Numbered from the stretch's first letter, positions 44,566 to 53,502 are shown. The stretch is DNA of 64,000 nucleotides from Microbacterium sp. MYb62 (GCF_002979475.1 NZ_PCOY01000014.1:26969-90968), one strand, 5' to 3'. The notes: generated by a model from the letters alone, not told the origin. Numbers and translations: made by a program.

Positions 44566-44691
44566 TGTCCCGCCCCGCTGCGGCACCCGCGCGGGCAGCG
44601 CGTGCCGATCGCCGACGTGCGGAGGAGTGCGTGACCGCGGTGTTTCGCGCGCCGGCGCGGATGGCGCCGGGTACGCGACGAGAGCGTGACC

Positions 44692-45141
44692 TCAGGGAGC
44701 GACCGCGTAGTGGCTCGAGATCGCCACGCGGTTCCAGGCGTTGATCACAATGACCAGCCAGGAGATCGCGGAGATCTCCGGCGCGGTGAGGACGGCGTCG
44801 ACATCCACTGCGCGGTGTGCGTCGGTCGCATCCTGCGAGATGCTCGTGAGTCGTTCGGCGAGGACGAGCGCGGCCTTCTCCTTCTCGGTGAAGTACTGCG
44901 ACTCCCACCAGGCGGCGACGAGTGCGAGCCGGTCGGCGGACTCGCCGTGGGCGATCGCGTCGCGCGAATGCATGCGCAGGCAGAACGCGCACCCGTTGAT
45001 CTGCGATGCCCTGATCTTGACGAGCTCGATGAGGAGCGGGTCCAACCCGGCCGCCGCGGCCTCGGCGTGGGCCGTCTCATCGAGCGCGGAGAGACTCTGG
45101 TAGGTGGCCGGATTGAGCTTGCCGAGGTTGACGTGTGTCAT
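44692..45141 (-). CDS. AhpD/carboxymuconolactone decarboxylase-family protein
   Basis: 149 residues. The AhpD core reads IRASQINGCAFCLRMHSRDA, with the CxxC and His of the peroxidase active site, followed by AAWWESQYFTEKEKAALVLAE. Such proteins reduce peroxides using thiol partners. It lies between two regulon members but on the opposite strand. It shares a 191-base divergent region with the ceramidase-like gene at 45333. That region contains one operator, so it could be co-controlled. Confidence 0.85.
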   Translation of the reverse strand: MTHVNLGKLNPATYQSLSALDETAHAEAAAAGLDPLLIELVKIRASQINGCAFCLRMHSRDAIAHGESADRLALVAAWWESQYFTEKEKAALVLAERLTSISQDATDAHRAVDVDAVLTAPEISAISWLVIVINAWNRVAISSHYAVAP

Positions 45142-45295
45142 GGGTGTCGGCCTTCCTGGTCGAGTGTTCGCGCCTGGTGGGACGGGCGCGGCGCCCAGGA
45201 ACCGACATCCCCGTCGGGTGGACGCTTGTCCGGGCGCAGTACGTCCGACCCTATCGGCGCACGTCGCTCGCGCGGCGGCGGCCACCCGACTACGC

Positions 45296-45307
45296 TTGCT
45301 ATAGCAA
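45296..45307. promoter_or_regulatory. GntR operator before the ceramidase-like gene
   Basis: Perfect palindrome TTGCTATAGCAA, 25 bases upstream of the GTG start at 45333. Its TATAGC core may double as a -10 box, so binding would block RNA polymerase. Confidence 0.8.
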
Positions 45308-45332
45308 ATCTTCCGAACTTCGAGGAGCCGAT

Positions 45333-46730
45333 GTGAGCAGTGGAGAACGGGTGTCGTCCACCATGGTCGGAGACCGCATCCGCATCCCCCGCACGAGGGC
45401 GCGCATCGGCGTCGCCCGGCGCGACATCACCCCGCCGATCGGCATCCGCGCCAAGAACTGGGGTCCCGCCGACTGGGAGCGCTCCGAAGGGGCGCACCGT
45501 CCGTTCGAGCTGACCGCGCTCGCCGTGATCGGCGGTGACGAGCGCCCACGCGTGCTGCTCGCGGTCGACGGCACGTGGTGGCGTCGCGTCGCCGATGAGC
45601 AGGGTGTGCGTGGGGCGATCCTCGACGGTCTCGGCCTCGATCCCGACCAGCTGATGCTCTCGCTCTCGCACACCCACGCGGGCGCCGTGCTGTGCGCCGC
45701 CGACGCGCACCTTCCGGGTGGCGAGCTGATCCCGGGGTACCTCGAGGCGCTCGCCGCGGCGGGTGTCGGGGCCGGACGCGAGGCGCTCGACGGGGCGGTC
45801 CCCGGACTCATCGAGTGGACCACCGGGAGCTGCGCCTTGGCCGCCGATCGCGAGCTCGACGTCGACGGGCGGGCGCTGGTGGGCTACAACCCCGCCGGCG
45901 AAGCCGACGACACGGTGACGATCGGGCGCCTCAGCGTCGATGGCGCGGTGCGCGGCACCCTCGTGAACTACGCGTGCCACCCGACGACGCTCGCCTGGCA
46001 GAGCAGGGAGGTCTCTCCGGACTACGTCGGCGCGATGCGCGAGATCGTCGAGTCCGCCACGGGCGCACCGTGTCTGTTCGTGCAGGGAGCATCGGGCGAG
46101 CTGGCTCCGCGCGAGCAGTACACCGGTGACGTCGCGATCGCCGACCGCCACGGACGCTCGCTCGGCCACGCGGTGCTCGCCGCCCTCGATGCCCTGCCCG
46201 CCCCGGGGGACGAGCTGGCGCTCGACGGTGTCGTGGAGTCCGGCGCCCCGCTCGCGATCTGGACCGGACGGGCAGCTCTCGGCGGAGACGGAGCGGCCGG
46301 GGCGGTGACGAGCGTCGAGCTGCCGCTGCGCGACCTGCCGACCCTCGACGAACTCGCCGAGGAGTGGAAGGACATCGACCCGCGCTCGCGCGAGGAGCGT
46401 CTCGGGCGCGCCCGGAACCTGCGTGACGGATACATCGACGGTCCGACCGTGCCGCATCCGGTCTGGGCCTGGTGTCTCGGGGATGCCGTGATCGTCGGGC
46501 ATCCGGGTGAGGCGTACTCGCGATTGCAGACGACGCTGCGCGCGCGCTTCCCTGAGGTGCCGATCGTCGTGATGAACCTCACGAACGGCCCGGGCTTCGT
46601 GTATCTGCCCACGCGGGATGCCTACGACCGCGGGGCGTACCAGGCGTGGCAGACGCCCCTGGCACCGGGCGCGCTCGACCTGCTCGAAGAGCACGTGATC
46701 GCCGTCGTGGCCGATCTGCTCGACCGCTGA
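45333..46730 (+). CDS. Neutral/alkaline ceramidase-superfamily hydrolase
   Basis: 465 residues. IGVARRDITPPIG near the N-terminus, SLSHTHAGA (zinc-binding HxH) and NYACHPTTLAW (further ligand region) match the N-terminal domain of neutral/alkaline ceramidases. The Ig-like C-terminal domain of true ceramidases is not evident, and there is no signal peptide. Such short homologues occur in sugar catabolic operons and probably hydrolyse an amide or ester other than ceramide. The GTG at 45333 has GAGGAG 5 bases upstream. A regulon operator lies just before it. Confidence 0.8.
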   Translation: MSSGERVSSTMVGDRIRIPRTRARIGVARRDITPPIGIRAKNWGPADWERSEGAHRPFELTALAVIGGDERPRVLLAVDGTWWRRVADEQGVRGAILDGLGLDPDQLMLSLSHTHAGAVLCAADAHLPGGELIPGYLEALAAAGVGAGREALDGAVPGLIEWTTGSCALAADRELDVDGRALVGYNPAGEADDTVTIGRLSVDGAVRGTLVNYACHPTTLAWQSREVSPDYVGAMREIVESATGAPCLFVQGASGELAPREQYTGDVAIADRHGRSLGHAVLAALDALPAPGDELALDGVVESGAPLAIWTGRAALGGDGAAGAVTSVELPLRDLPTLDELAEEWKDIDPRSREERLGRARNLRDGYIDGPTVPHPVWAWCLGDAVIVGHPGEAYSRLQTTLRARFPEVPIVVMNLTNGPGFVYLPTRDAYDRGAYQAWQTPLAPGALDLLEEHVIAVVADLLDR

Positions 46731-46737
46731 GCTCCCC

Positions 46738-46796
46738 TTCGAATCGCGTGAATGGTCTGATCTCGGTTCGGGATGCGCCCGTTCAGGCGATTCGAA
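46738..46796. repeat. 59-bp palindromic (REP-like) element, copy B
   Basis: The same TTCGAATCGC...GCGATTCGAA ends and the same 39-base interior length as copy A at 25724-25782. It begins 7 bases after the ceramidase-like gene and ends before the next operator, so it may serve as the terminator of that gene. Confidence 0.75.
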
Positions 46797-46824
46797 ACCT
46801 GAGACACCCCACACCCACCTAAGC

Positions 46825-46836
46825 TTGCTATAGCAA
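46825..46836. promoter_or_regulatory. GntR operator before the SDR/enolase/SDR operon
   Basis: Perfect TTGCTATAGCAA followed by AATCTYCGAAC as at 45296, 21 bases upstream of ATG 46858 (GAGGAGAGC ribosome site). Confidence 0.8.
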
Positions 46837-46857
46837 ATCTCGAACCTGAGGAGAGCA

Positions 46858-47628
46858 ATGACCGCCCCCACCCCTGTCGGCTCCGTCGCCGTCGTCACCG
46901 GAGGATCTGCCGGAATCGGCTGGGAGATCGGTCAGCGCCTCGCCGCCGACGGCTACGTCGTGGTCGCCGCCGACCGCGTGCCCGGTCTCACCGCGGGCGA
47001 CAACCCCGCGGGCATCCTCTGGCGCGAGCTCGATGTGACCGACCACGACGGCGTCGACCGGGCCTTCGGCGAGATCGAGGCCGAGCTCGGACCGATCGAG
47101 GTGCTCGTGAACAACGCCGGCATCCAGCGCCATCGCGGCATCGAAGATCTCAGCTGGGACGAATGGTCGGCCGTGGTCGACGTCAACCTGCACGGCGTCT
47201 TCTCGGCCCTGCAGGCGGCAGGAAGACGGATGCTGGAGCGCGGCGAGGGTCGCATCGTGAACATCTCCTCGATCTCGTCACGCGGCTCGGCCGGTCGCGC
47301 GCCCTATGCCACGACCAAGGCTGCGGTGATCGGACTGACCTCGACCGCGGGTGCCGAATGGGCATCGCGAGGGGTGCGGGTCAACGCCGTGGCCCCCGGC
47401 TACGTCGACACCGGTGTCTTCCGCCAGGGGGTCGAGGCGGGCACGCTCAGCCTCGACACGATCCTGTCGCGCATCCCGGCGAAGCGCCTGGCCGAGGCGA
47501 GTGAGATCGCCGCCGCGGTCAGCTTCCTCGTCTCCGACCAGTCGCGCTACATGAACGGCCAGACGCTCTACGTCGACGGCGGCTTCATGGTCGACTACGG
47601 CGTGCCGCTGGCGAAGAAGCCCGAATGA
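46858..47628 (+). CDS. SDR-family sugar or acid-sugar dehydrogenase
   Basis: 256 residues, classical SDR: VTGGSAGIG, VNNAGIQ, NISSISS and the catalytic YATTK, ending in a typical YVDGGF. Its length and sequence suit sugar or 2-keto-3-deoxy acid dehydrogenases (for example the L-fucose and 2-keto-3-deoxy-L-fuconate enzymes). It overlaps the enolase-superfamily gene by ATGA and starts the three-gene operon behind an operator. Confidence 0.87.
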   Translation: MTAPTPVGSVAVVTGGSAGIGWEIGQRLAADGYVVVAADRVPGLTAGDNPAGILWRELDVTDHDGVDRAFGEIEAELGPIEVLVNNAGIQRHRGIEDLSWDEWSAVVDVNLHGVFSALQAAGRRMLERGEGRIVNISSISSRGSAGRAPYATTKAAVIGLTSTAGAEWASRGVRVNAVAPGYVDTGVFRQGVEAGTLSLDTILSRIPAKRLAEASEIAAAVSFLVSDQSRYMNGQTLYVDGGFMVDYGVPLAKKPE

Positions 47629-48701
47629 CGACGATCGCCCGCATCGACACGGCCACGGCCGTGCTGCCGCTCCCGGCGCCGCTGCACCTGGGCGCGATGA
47701 CCGTGACCCGCCGTGAGTACAGCGCGGTACGGGCGACGGCTGACGACGGTGCGACCGGGGTGGCCTACTGCCTCTCGCGCGAGGCGCCGATGGCGGAGAT
47801 CGTCGACCGCCTCGTCGCCGCGCACGCGGTGGGTGCGGATGCCGACGACCCCACCGCGACCTGGGAGCGGATGCTGCGCGGCAGTGCCATCGTCGGTCGA
47901 GTCGGGCTGGTGCGGCGTGCGATCGGCCTGGTCGACATCGCGCTGTGGGATATCGCGGCGCGGCGTGCGGGTGTGCCGTTGTGGTCCCTGCTCGGCACCG
48001 GCGACGCTCCGCGTACGTCGATGCTGGTCGCCGCGTATCCGTCCGCGGAGCGCGCTCCGCGTGAGGTCGCAGACGAGGTTCTGGTGCAGGCCGACGGCTG
48101 GTCGAACGTGAAGATCTCCCGCATTCCTGATCCGGCATATATGCGAGAGCTGCTCGCCCTGCTGAACGCCGAGCTCCCCGATGCGACCGGTCTGGTCGTG
48201 GATGTGGGCTTCGGCTGGCCGGACGCCGACACGGCTCTGCGGGAGATCGCGCAGTGGGGCGACCCGCAGCTGGCCTGGCTCGAAGACCCGCTGCTCCCCG
48301 AAGACGCCGAGGGTGTCGCGCGCATCCGTCGGGAATCGGGGCTCCCGGTCTCGGTCGGTGACGAGGTCACCGACCCTGCCGTGCTGAAGGCGCTGGTCGA
48401 GGTGGGCGGCGTCGATGTGCTGCGGCTCGATGTGGTCGCGATCGGCGGGATCACGCCCGCGCGCGAGATGATCGCCTGGGCGGCCGAGCGTGGTGTACCC
48501 GTCTCCGGGCACGTCTATCCTGAGGTCACCGCGCACCTGGGTATCGGCGTCGAGACCTTCGCGCGGGACGTCAACCCGTACGACCCCGCGCCTTCGTTCA
48601 TCCTGGGCGGCCCGTCGTTCGAGGGCCGGGTGCGTCCGACGCATGCAGTGGGCCTCGGCTTCGCGCTCGATCCGACGGTCTTCCGATTCGAGAGGGACTG
48701 A
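47625..48701 (+). CDS. Enolase-superfamily dehydratase/racemase-like enzyme (MR subgroup)
   Basis: 358 residues. N-terminal capping domain, then a barrel with metal ligands in VVDVGFGW, WLEDPLLPED and GDEV, and a His-Asp dyad (Asp269 in RLDVVAIGG, His296 in SGHVYPE) as in mandelate racemase. The second lysine of the KxK motif is missing: residues 163-165 read K-I-S. Sugar-acid dehydration by the His-Asp face is likely. It is a candidate for the dehydration step in the operon, giving a 2-keto-3-deoxy acid. Confidence 0.85.
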   Translation: MTTIARIDTATAVLPLPAPLHLGAMTVTRREYSAVRATADDGATGVAYCLSREAPMAEIVDRLVAAHAVGADADDPTATWERMLRGSAIVGRVGLVRRAIGLVDIALWDIAARRAGVPLWSLLGTGDAPRTSMLVAAYPSAERAPREVADEVLVQADGWSNVKISRIPDPAYMRELLALLNAELPDATGLVVDVGFGWPDADTALREIAQWGDPQLAWLEDPLLPEDAEGVARIRRESGLPVSVGDEVTDPAVLKALVEVGGVDVLRLDVVAIGGITPAREMIAWAAERGVPVSGHVYPEVTAHLGIGVETFARDVNPYDPAPSFILGGPSFEGRVRPTHAVGLGFALDPTVFRFERD

Positions 48702-48702
48702 G

Positions 48703-49524
48703 ATGGCAGACTCCCCGCACAGTGTCGTTGCTCGCAGTGTCGCCGCCCGCAGTGCCGTCGTGACCGGCAGCGGCAAGGGCATCGGCCGCGCGATCGCGGA
48801 ACGCCTCACCGCCGACGGCTGGATCGTGGTCGGGCTCGAGCGTTCGCCGGGATCCTGCACGGTCGAAGACGGCATCGTGGCCGAGGTGGTGCTGGGTGAC
48901 GCGGCCGATCGCACGTCGCACGAGCATGCCGCCGCGGCCGCCCGCGATAGGGCGCCCCTCGCCGGCTGGGTGAACAACGCCGGCATCACCAAGCGCACCC
49001 CGCTGCACGACCTCGACGAGGCCACCGTGCGCGAGGTGCTCGACATCAACGGCTTCGGGTACATCTGGGGCTGCTCGACCGCGGTCTCGGCGTTCGTCGA
49101 CCAGGGTGTCGCGGGCGCGATCGTGAACATCGGCTCGATCCACGGACGCTCCAGCTTCACCGACCACGCCGCATACGAGTTCACCAAGGGCGGCATCGAC
49201 GCTCTCACCCGCAGCGTGGCCGTGACGTATGGCGGTCTCGGCATTCGTGCCAACACCGTCGCGCCGGGAGGGGTGCGCACCCCGCACCTCGAAGCGCAGA
49301 TCGCGACGTCGGCCGATCCTGCCGCTGAGGAGCGTGCGCTCGCGGAGGGGCCGCCCATGGGCCGCATCGCCCGCGCCGAAGAGGTGGCCGCGGTGGTGGC
49401 GTTCCTCCTCTCGGACGAGGCCCCGTACCTGTCGGGGCAGTCGATCGCGGTCGACGGGGCGTGGACGGCATCCTTCGGGGATATCGCCATCGACCCGGCC
49501 CTGCGGGAGCGCTTCGGGGGCTGA
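48703..49524 (+). CDS. SDR-family oxidoreductase
   Basis: 273 residues: VVTGSGKGIG, VNNAGITK, IVNIGSIHG, catalytic YEFTKGG and a final SIAVDGAW. It is the second SDR of the operon, starting 1 base after the enolase-superfamily stop. One SDR may oxidise the sugar and the other the 2-keto-3-deoxy acid; which is which cannot be told. The operon ends here, since the next gene 185 bases on is unrelated. Confidence 0.87.
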   Translation: MADSPHSVVARSVAARSAVVTGSGKGIGRAIAERLTADGWIVVGLERSPGSCTVEDGIVAEVVLGDAADRTSHEHAAAAARDRAPLAGWVNNAGITKRTPLHDLDEATVREVLDINGFGYIWGCSTAVSAFVDQGVAGAIVNIGSIHGRSSFTDHAAYEFTKGGIDALTRSVAVTYGGLGIRANTVAPGGVRTPHLEAQIATSADPAAEERALAEGPPMGRIARAEEVAAVVAFLLSDEAPYLSGQSIAVDGAWTASFGDIAIDPALRERFGG

Positions 49525-49708
49525 GAGGCGCGTCGGCTCGGAGGAGAACCCCGCGATGGGTGAAACCTCGCCGCAGGATTCTCCGCTAGACGCCGAGTCC
49601 TCCGCACTTCGCGGTGCACCCGATTCGGCGCCGTGTGCGGTCGATCACAGACCGCGCGCGGTACGTCTCCTACCGTCGGATCATCCGTTCGATGACAGGA
49701 GAGCCACC

Positions 49709-50167
49709 ATGACCGCTCACGCTTCCACCTCCACCTCAAGCCCCGGCTCCCAAGCCGTCGGCCTCGGACGGCGAATCCTTGCCGGTGCCCTCGGCGGCAT
49801 CGCCGGCGGGCTCGTCTTCGGGGCGATGATGGCGACCATGGGGATGCTGCCCATGCTCGCCGGGATGGTCGGCTCGACCTCGCCGTGGGTGGGCTTCGGG
49901 ATCCACATGATGATTTCCGTGTTCTTCGGGGTCGTCTTCACCGCGGTCGCTTCTCGCTGGCTGCGCACCTGGGGTACGGGTCTGCTCGTCTCGATGCTCT
50001 ACGGAATCGTGCTGTGGGTCGTCGGCCCTCTCGTCGTGATGCCGATGATGATGGGCGGGCCGTTGTTCGCCTTCACCGCAGGGAGCATGATGTCTCTCAT
50101 GGGACACGTGATCTACGCTCTGGTGCTCAGTGCGGTCGCCGTACCGATGCTGCGACGACGTTCATGA
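49709..50167 (+). CDS. Hypothetical membrane protein, Gly/Met-rich
   Basis: 152 residues, four helices (LGGIAGGLVFGAMMATMGM, GFGIHMMISVFFGVVFTAV, LVSMLYGIVLWVVGPLVVMP, LMGHVIYALVLSAVAVPML) with a Ser/Thr-rich N-terminus. Methionine clusters (MMATMGMLPM, MPMMMGG) suggest possible metal contact, but that is speculative. It overlaps the start of a Crp/Fnr-type regulator by ATGA. Confidence 0.75.
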   Translation: MTAHASTSTSSPGSQAVGLGRRILAGALGGIAGGLVFGAMMATMGMLPMLAGMVGSTSPWVGFGIHMMISVFFGVVFTAVASRWLRTWGTGLLVSMLYGIVLWVVGPLVVMPMMMGGPLFAFTAGSMMSLMGHVIYALVLSAVAVPMLRRRS

Positions 50168-50952
50168 GTGGCGAGGTTCCGGCGGTGAGCGGCCTTGGGG
50201 GTCCGGCGTCGTGGTCCCCGATCAGTGGAGGTGCCGAGGGGGTAGGCCCCTCGGAGGTGCCACCTGACCCCTTCTCCTGCCTGCGTGAGGTCGACCTATT
50301 CGCCGATCTGTCGCCGGCGGAGATGGACCGTATGGATCAGATGGCGCCGGCCACCCTGGTGCGCCGTGGGCAGCTACTCTACAGCCAGACGGATCCGGTC
50401 CGGTCCCTGTTCATCCTGAAGAGCGGAAGAGTGCGCATCTTCCGTCTGGGAGAGGACGGCAAGGCGCTCACGCTCGCGATCCTCGAGCCGGGCGCGGTGT
50501 TCGGTGAGATGGTCCTCGTCGGTCAACGCATGTACGACAGCTACGCCGAGGCGATCGATGACGCGCTGGTCTGCCGGCTCGGCACCGTCGACGTCGAACG
50601 GCTGCTGCTGGCCGATGTGCGGGTCGCCGTGCGTGTGGCGCGGATCCTCGGCGAACGCGTCGGGGAACTCGAAGACCGCCTCACGGATCTCGCGCTGCGA
50701 CCGCTCGCTTCTCGGGTCGCGGTGACGCTGCTGAACCTGGCGCGGCTGCCGCGGGGCTCCGGCCCGTTCGCCAGGGCTCCCGAGGTGCGGCTCACCCACG
50801 AGCAGATCGCGGGGGTGATCGGCGCGACGCGCGAGGCGACCAGCCGTGTGCTCAGCGACTTCGCCGAGCGTGGCCTCGTGCGTCAGACCCGGGGGCGCAT
50901 CCTCATCGCTAACCCGAGCGGGCTGCGCCGCCTCGGTCGTGAGACGGTCTGA
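50164..50952 (+). CDS. Crp/Fnr-family regulator
   Basis: 262 residues. A cyclic-nucleotide-binding-like beta-roll (LFILKSGRVRIFRL, AILEPGAVFGEMVLVGQ) follows a Pro/Gly-rich N-terminus, and the C-terminal helix-turn-helix is LTHEQIAGVIGATREATSRVLSDF. FNR-type iron-sulfur cysteines are not seen (only scattered Cys), so it probably senses a small molecule or redox change differently. Coupled to the preceding membrane protein and 4 bases before a DUF427 gene. Confidence 0.88.
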   Translation: MSGEVPAVSGLGGPASWSPISGGAEGVGPSEVPPDPFSCLREVDLFADLSPAEMDRMDQMAPATLVRRGQLLYSQTDPVRSLFILKSGRVRIFRLGEDGKALTLAILEPGAVFGEMVLVGQRMYDSYAEAIDDALVCRLGTVDVERLLLADVRVAVRVARILGERVGELEDRLTDLALRPLASRVAVTLLNLARLPRGSGPFARAPEVRLTHEQIAGVIGATREATSRVLSDFAERGLVRQTRGRILIANPSGLRRLGRETV

Positions 50953-50956
50953 CGGC

Positions 50957-51274
50957 ATGCGTCGTCACTCCGTCATAGCCAGCCTGGACGGCATCGTCCT
51001 CGCCCGCACCGAACGCGCATTGCGCATCGAGGGGAACTACTACATCCCCGAAGGAGACGTGAGGGTGACGCTGCGATCCAGCGTCCTCACCACCCTCTGC
51101 GTCTGGAAGGGGGTCGCGCGATATCGCCACCTCGAGCTGGACGACCGGACTCTTCCCGATGCCGCATGGACTTATCCGCTCCCGTCCCCGCTCGCCTGGC
51201 CGATCCGGCGGATGATCGCCTTCGCACCAGGCAGCGGTGTCGTCGTCCACAGAGCGAAGGAGTACAGGCCCTGA
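50957..51274 (+). CDS. DUF427 protein
   Basis: 105 residues. The DUF427 core is seen in NYYIPEGDVRVTLR, TLCVWKGVARY (CxWKG) and PDAAWTYPLPSP. Small soluble domain of unknown function found in many actinobacteria. Likely in one operon with the Crp/Fnr-type gene upstream. Confidence 0.85.
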   Translation: MRRHSVIASLDGIVLARTERALRIEGNYYIPEGDVRVTLRSSVLTTLCVWKGVARYRHLELDDRTLPDAAWTYPLPSPLAWPIRRMIAFAPGSGVVVHRAKEYRP

Positions 51275-51291
51275 GCATCGACGCATTGGAG

Positions 51292-52121
51292 TCACCGCAG
51301 ATAGGCGTCCACGAGCAACGCCCCGCGGATCACCCGCAGTTCGTCGATGATGCGGGCGCTGCTCTTCGCGCCCACCGAAGACAGGGCGAGGTCGTGCGGA
51401 CCGAGGGGTTCGAGCTTCCCGGTGCGGATCCGGATCACCTCCCAGCCCGCGGCACGCAAGGCGCGGTCCTTGCGCAGATCCGCGTCCTGTCGCTTGCCGA
51501 CATGCTCCAGGCCGTGACGGCCGACGGTGTCGTACTCGAGCGCGACCCTCAGTTCCGGGAACACGATGTCGGGCCAGACCTCGGTGTGGCGGAAGAACGG
51601 GCGCGAGACCTTCACGGCGTTCATGGCCGTGTCGAACTCGATCACGGTCCCGAGCTCCGCGCGTAGACGGCGCTCTGCCGCGGATGCCGGGCGAGGTGCA
51701 CACTCGCTCACGAACGCGGTCCCGGCAGGCAGGTCAGGCGTCTTCGTGCAGAGCGCAGGCGCGGGGCGACGGGGCTTTCGGGGAAGCGCGCGAGCTTCGC
51801 CGAGCACGACCGGCTGCGGACGGGCGAGCGCAGAGCACTCCGGGCACCACGCCGAGCGACGCCGCACCGATCCCGACGCTCGCGCTGCTCAGTCGGGGTG
51901 GCGGCGAACCGATGCCCGACCGCGCATTCCCAGCAGAGGAGCACGTCGGCGGCGAGCGGGATCTGCGACAGGGCGATGCCGTGGTTCAGCTCCGGGTGGT
52001 ACTGCCGGATCAGTTCCGGATACGCCGCCCACCCGGCGCGGTAGGTGCCGCGGTCATACGGAACCGCGCGACCGCGGGAGAACTGCCGTCGCGCCCACCA
52101 CTTCATCACCGGTTCCGGCAC
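51292..52121 (-). pseudogene. Zinc-ribbon plus PD-(D/E)XK/VSR-like nuclease-type protein, frameshifted
   Basis: The first frame carries YHPELNHGIALSQIPL and CWECAVGHRFAATPTEQ, the start of a DUF4379-like zinc ribbon. Near 51870-51885 the sense moves one frame and continues RRSAWCPECS (second Cys pair) and a C-terminal PDIVFPELRVALEYDTVGRHG, DLRKDRALRAAGWEVIRIR, which looks like a VSR/DUF559-type nuclease core. Adding one base gives 276 residues. Such proteins occur in mobile or restriction contexts. Whether this copy is alive depends on whether the indel is real. Confidence 0.65.
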
Positions 52122-52224
52122 GCGCCGACGATATCCCCGAGCACGGACACCGCGCAGCCGCCTCCGGCTGCCCCTGCCGGTGTCCCCGGTTCGTGCGACG
52201 ATCCGCGTATCGACGGGAGAGCGG

Positions 52225-53421
52225 ATGCGTGGGGAAGCGACGGTGCTGCACGCCGATCTCGACGCGTTCTACGCGTCGGTCGAGCAGCGCGATGCACCGG
52301 AACTGCGTGGTCGACCCGTCATCGTGGGCGGTGGTGTCGTGTTGGCGGCGAGCTACGAGGCGAAGGCGCGGGGCGTGCGCACCGCCATGGGCGGCCGACA
52401 GGCGCGGGAGCTCTGCCCGGATGCCGTCGTCGTCCCGCCGCGCATGGAGGCGTACTCCGCCGCGAGCAAAGATGTGTTCGCGATCTTCCGTGACACCACC
52501 CCACTCGTGGAGGGCCTCTCCATCGACGAGGCGTTCCTCGAGGTCGGGGGTCTGCGACGGATCGCCGGAACCCCTGAGCAGATCGCGGCACGACTGCGCG
52601 AACGCGTGCGTGCGGAGGCAGGACTCGCCATCTCGGTCGGCGTCGCCCGCACGAAGTTCCTCGCGAAGGTCGCCAGTGCCGTGAGCAAACCCGACGGCCT
52701 GCTGGTCGTGGAGCCCGAGCGCGAGGAGGAGTTCCTGCTTCCCCTTCCGGTCGAGCGGCTATGGGGCGTGGGGGCGGTGACGGCCGAGAAGCTGCACCGC
52801 TACGGCATCCGCACTGTCGGCGAACTCGCTGAGCTGGAGGCCGCCACCGCCGAGCGGATGCTGGGCAAGGCCGCGGGCGCCCACGTGCACGCGCTCGCTC
52901 GCCTGCGGGATCCGCGTCCGGTCGACACCACTCGTCGCCGCGGATCCATCGGCTCGCAGCGCGCTCTCGGCACCCGCCCTCGCTCGCCCGAGGAACTCGA
53001 CCTCATCCTCACCCAGATCGTCGACCGGCTCGGTCGCCGCCTCCGCGACGGCGATCGTGTGTGTCGCACCGTCGTGCTGCGTCTGCGCTTCGGCGACTTC
53101 TCGAAGGCCACCCGCTCCCGCTCGCTCCGCGCGCCGACTGACCGCACCGCCGTGCTGCTCACCCTCGCACGCACGCTGCTCGCCGGGGCGCAGACCGAGA
53201 TCACCGACCGCGGCATCACCCTGATCGGCATCTCGCTGTCGCAGCTCGACCACGCCGACCGCGTGCAGCCCGAGCTGCCGATCGACTGGGGCGATGAGGC
53301 ACGCCTCGACACGGTGCTCGACACCCTGCGCGACCGGTACGGTGCGAGCTCCGTCTCGCGGGCGGCCCAGCTCGGCCGCGACCCGGGGTGGTCTTCGCCG
53401 ATCCTGCCTGAGCACGAGTGA
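52225..53421 (+). CDS. dinB: DNA polymerase IV (Y-family)
   Basis: 398 residues. The catalytic carboxylates are in HADLDAFYASVEQ (first Asp) and LSIDEAFLEV (Asp-Glu), followed by VGVARTKFLAKVAS and the helix-hairpin-helix region GVGAVTAEKLHRYGIRTV. The little-finger domain is full length (to about residue 345). It copies past DNA damage at low fidelity. ATG 52225 is the first good start. Its upstream gap to the nuclease-like gene is 103 bases. No LexA box is obvious. Confidence 0.93.
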   Translation: MRGEATVLHADLDAFYASVEQRDAPELRGRPVIVGGGVVLAASYEAKARGVRTAMGGRQARELCPDAVVVPPRMEAYSAASKDVFAIFRDTTPLVEGLSIDEAFLEVGGLRRIAGTPEQIAARLRERVRAEAGLAISVGVARTKFLAKVASAVSKPDGLLVVEPEREEEFLLPLPVERLWGVGAVTAEKLHRYGIRTVGELAELEAATAERMLGKAAGAHVHALARLRDPRPVDTTRRRGSIGSQRALGTRPRSPEELDLILTQIVDRLGRRLRDGDRVCRTVVLRLRFGDFSKATRSRSLRAPTDRTAVLLTLARTLLAGAQTEITDRGITLIGISLSQLDHADRVQPELPIDWGDEARLDTVLDTLRDRYGASSVSRAAQLGRDPGWSSPILPEHE

Positions 53422-53502
53422 ACCGCACGACGCTCAGGCTTCTCGCGCCGGTCCGGTATCTTGAGCTCGACGGCGCCGAGCCGAAGAAGGGCGCAGCCGC
53501 AG

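Noticed and set aside
44562..44744. 60-codon ORF after the ACS-type transporter
   Set aside because: Arg/Ala/Pro-rich, no ribosome site and no similarity that I recognise; it partly overlaps the AhpD-like gene in antisense.
46858..49524. Assignment as the L-fucose or L-rhamnose pathway itself
   Set aside because: The enzyme classes fit, but no gene carries a sequence feature that fixes the sugar, so only the pathway type is claimed.
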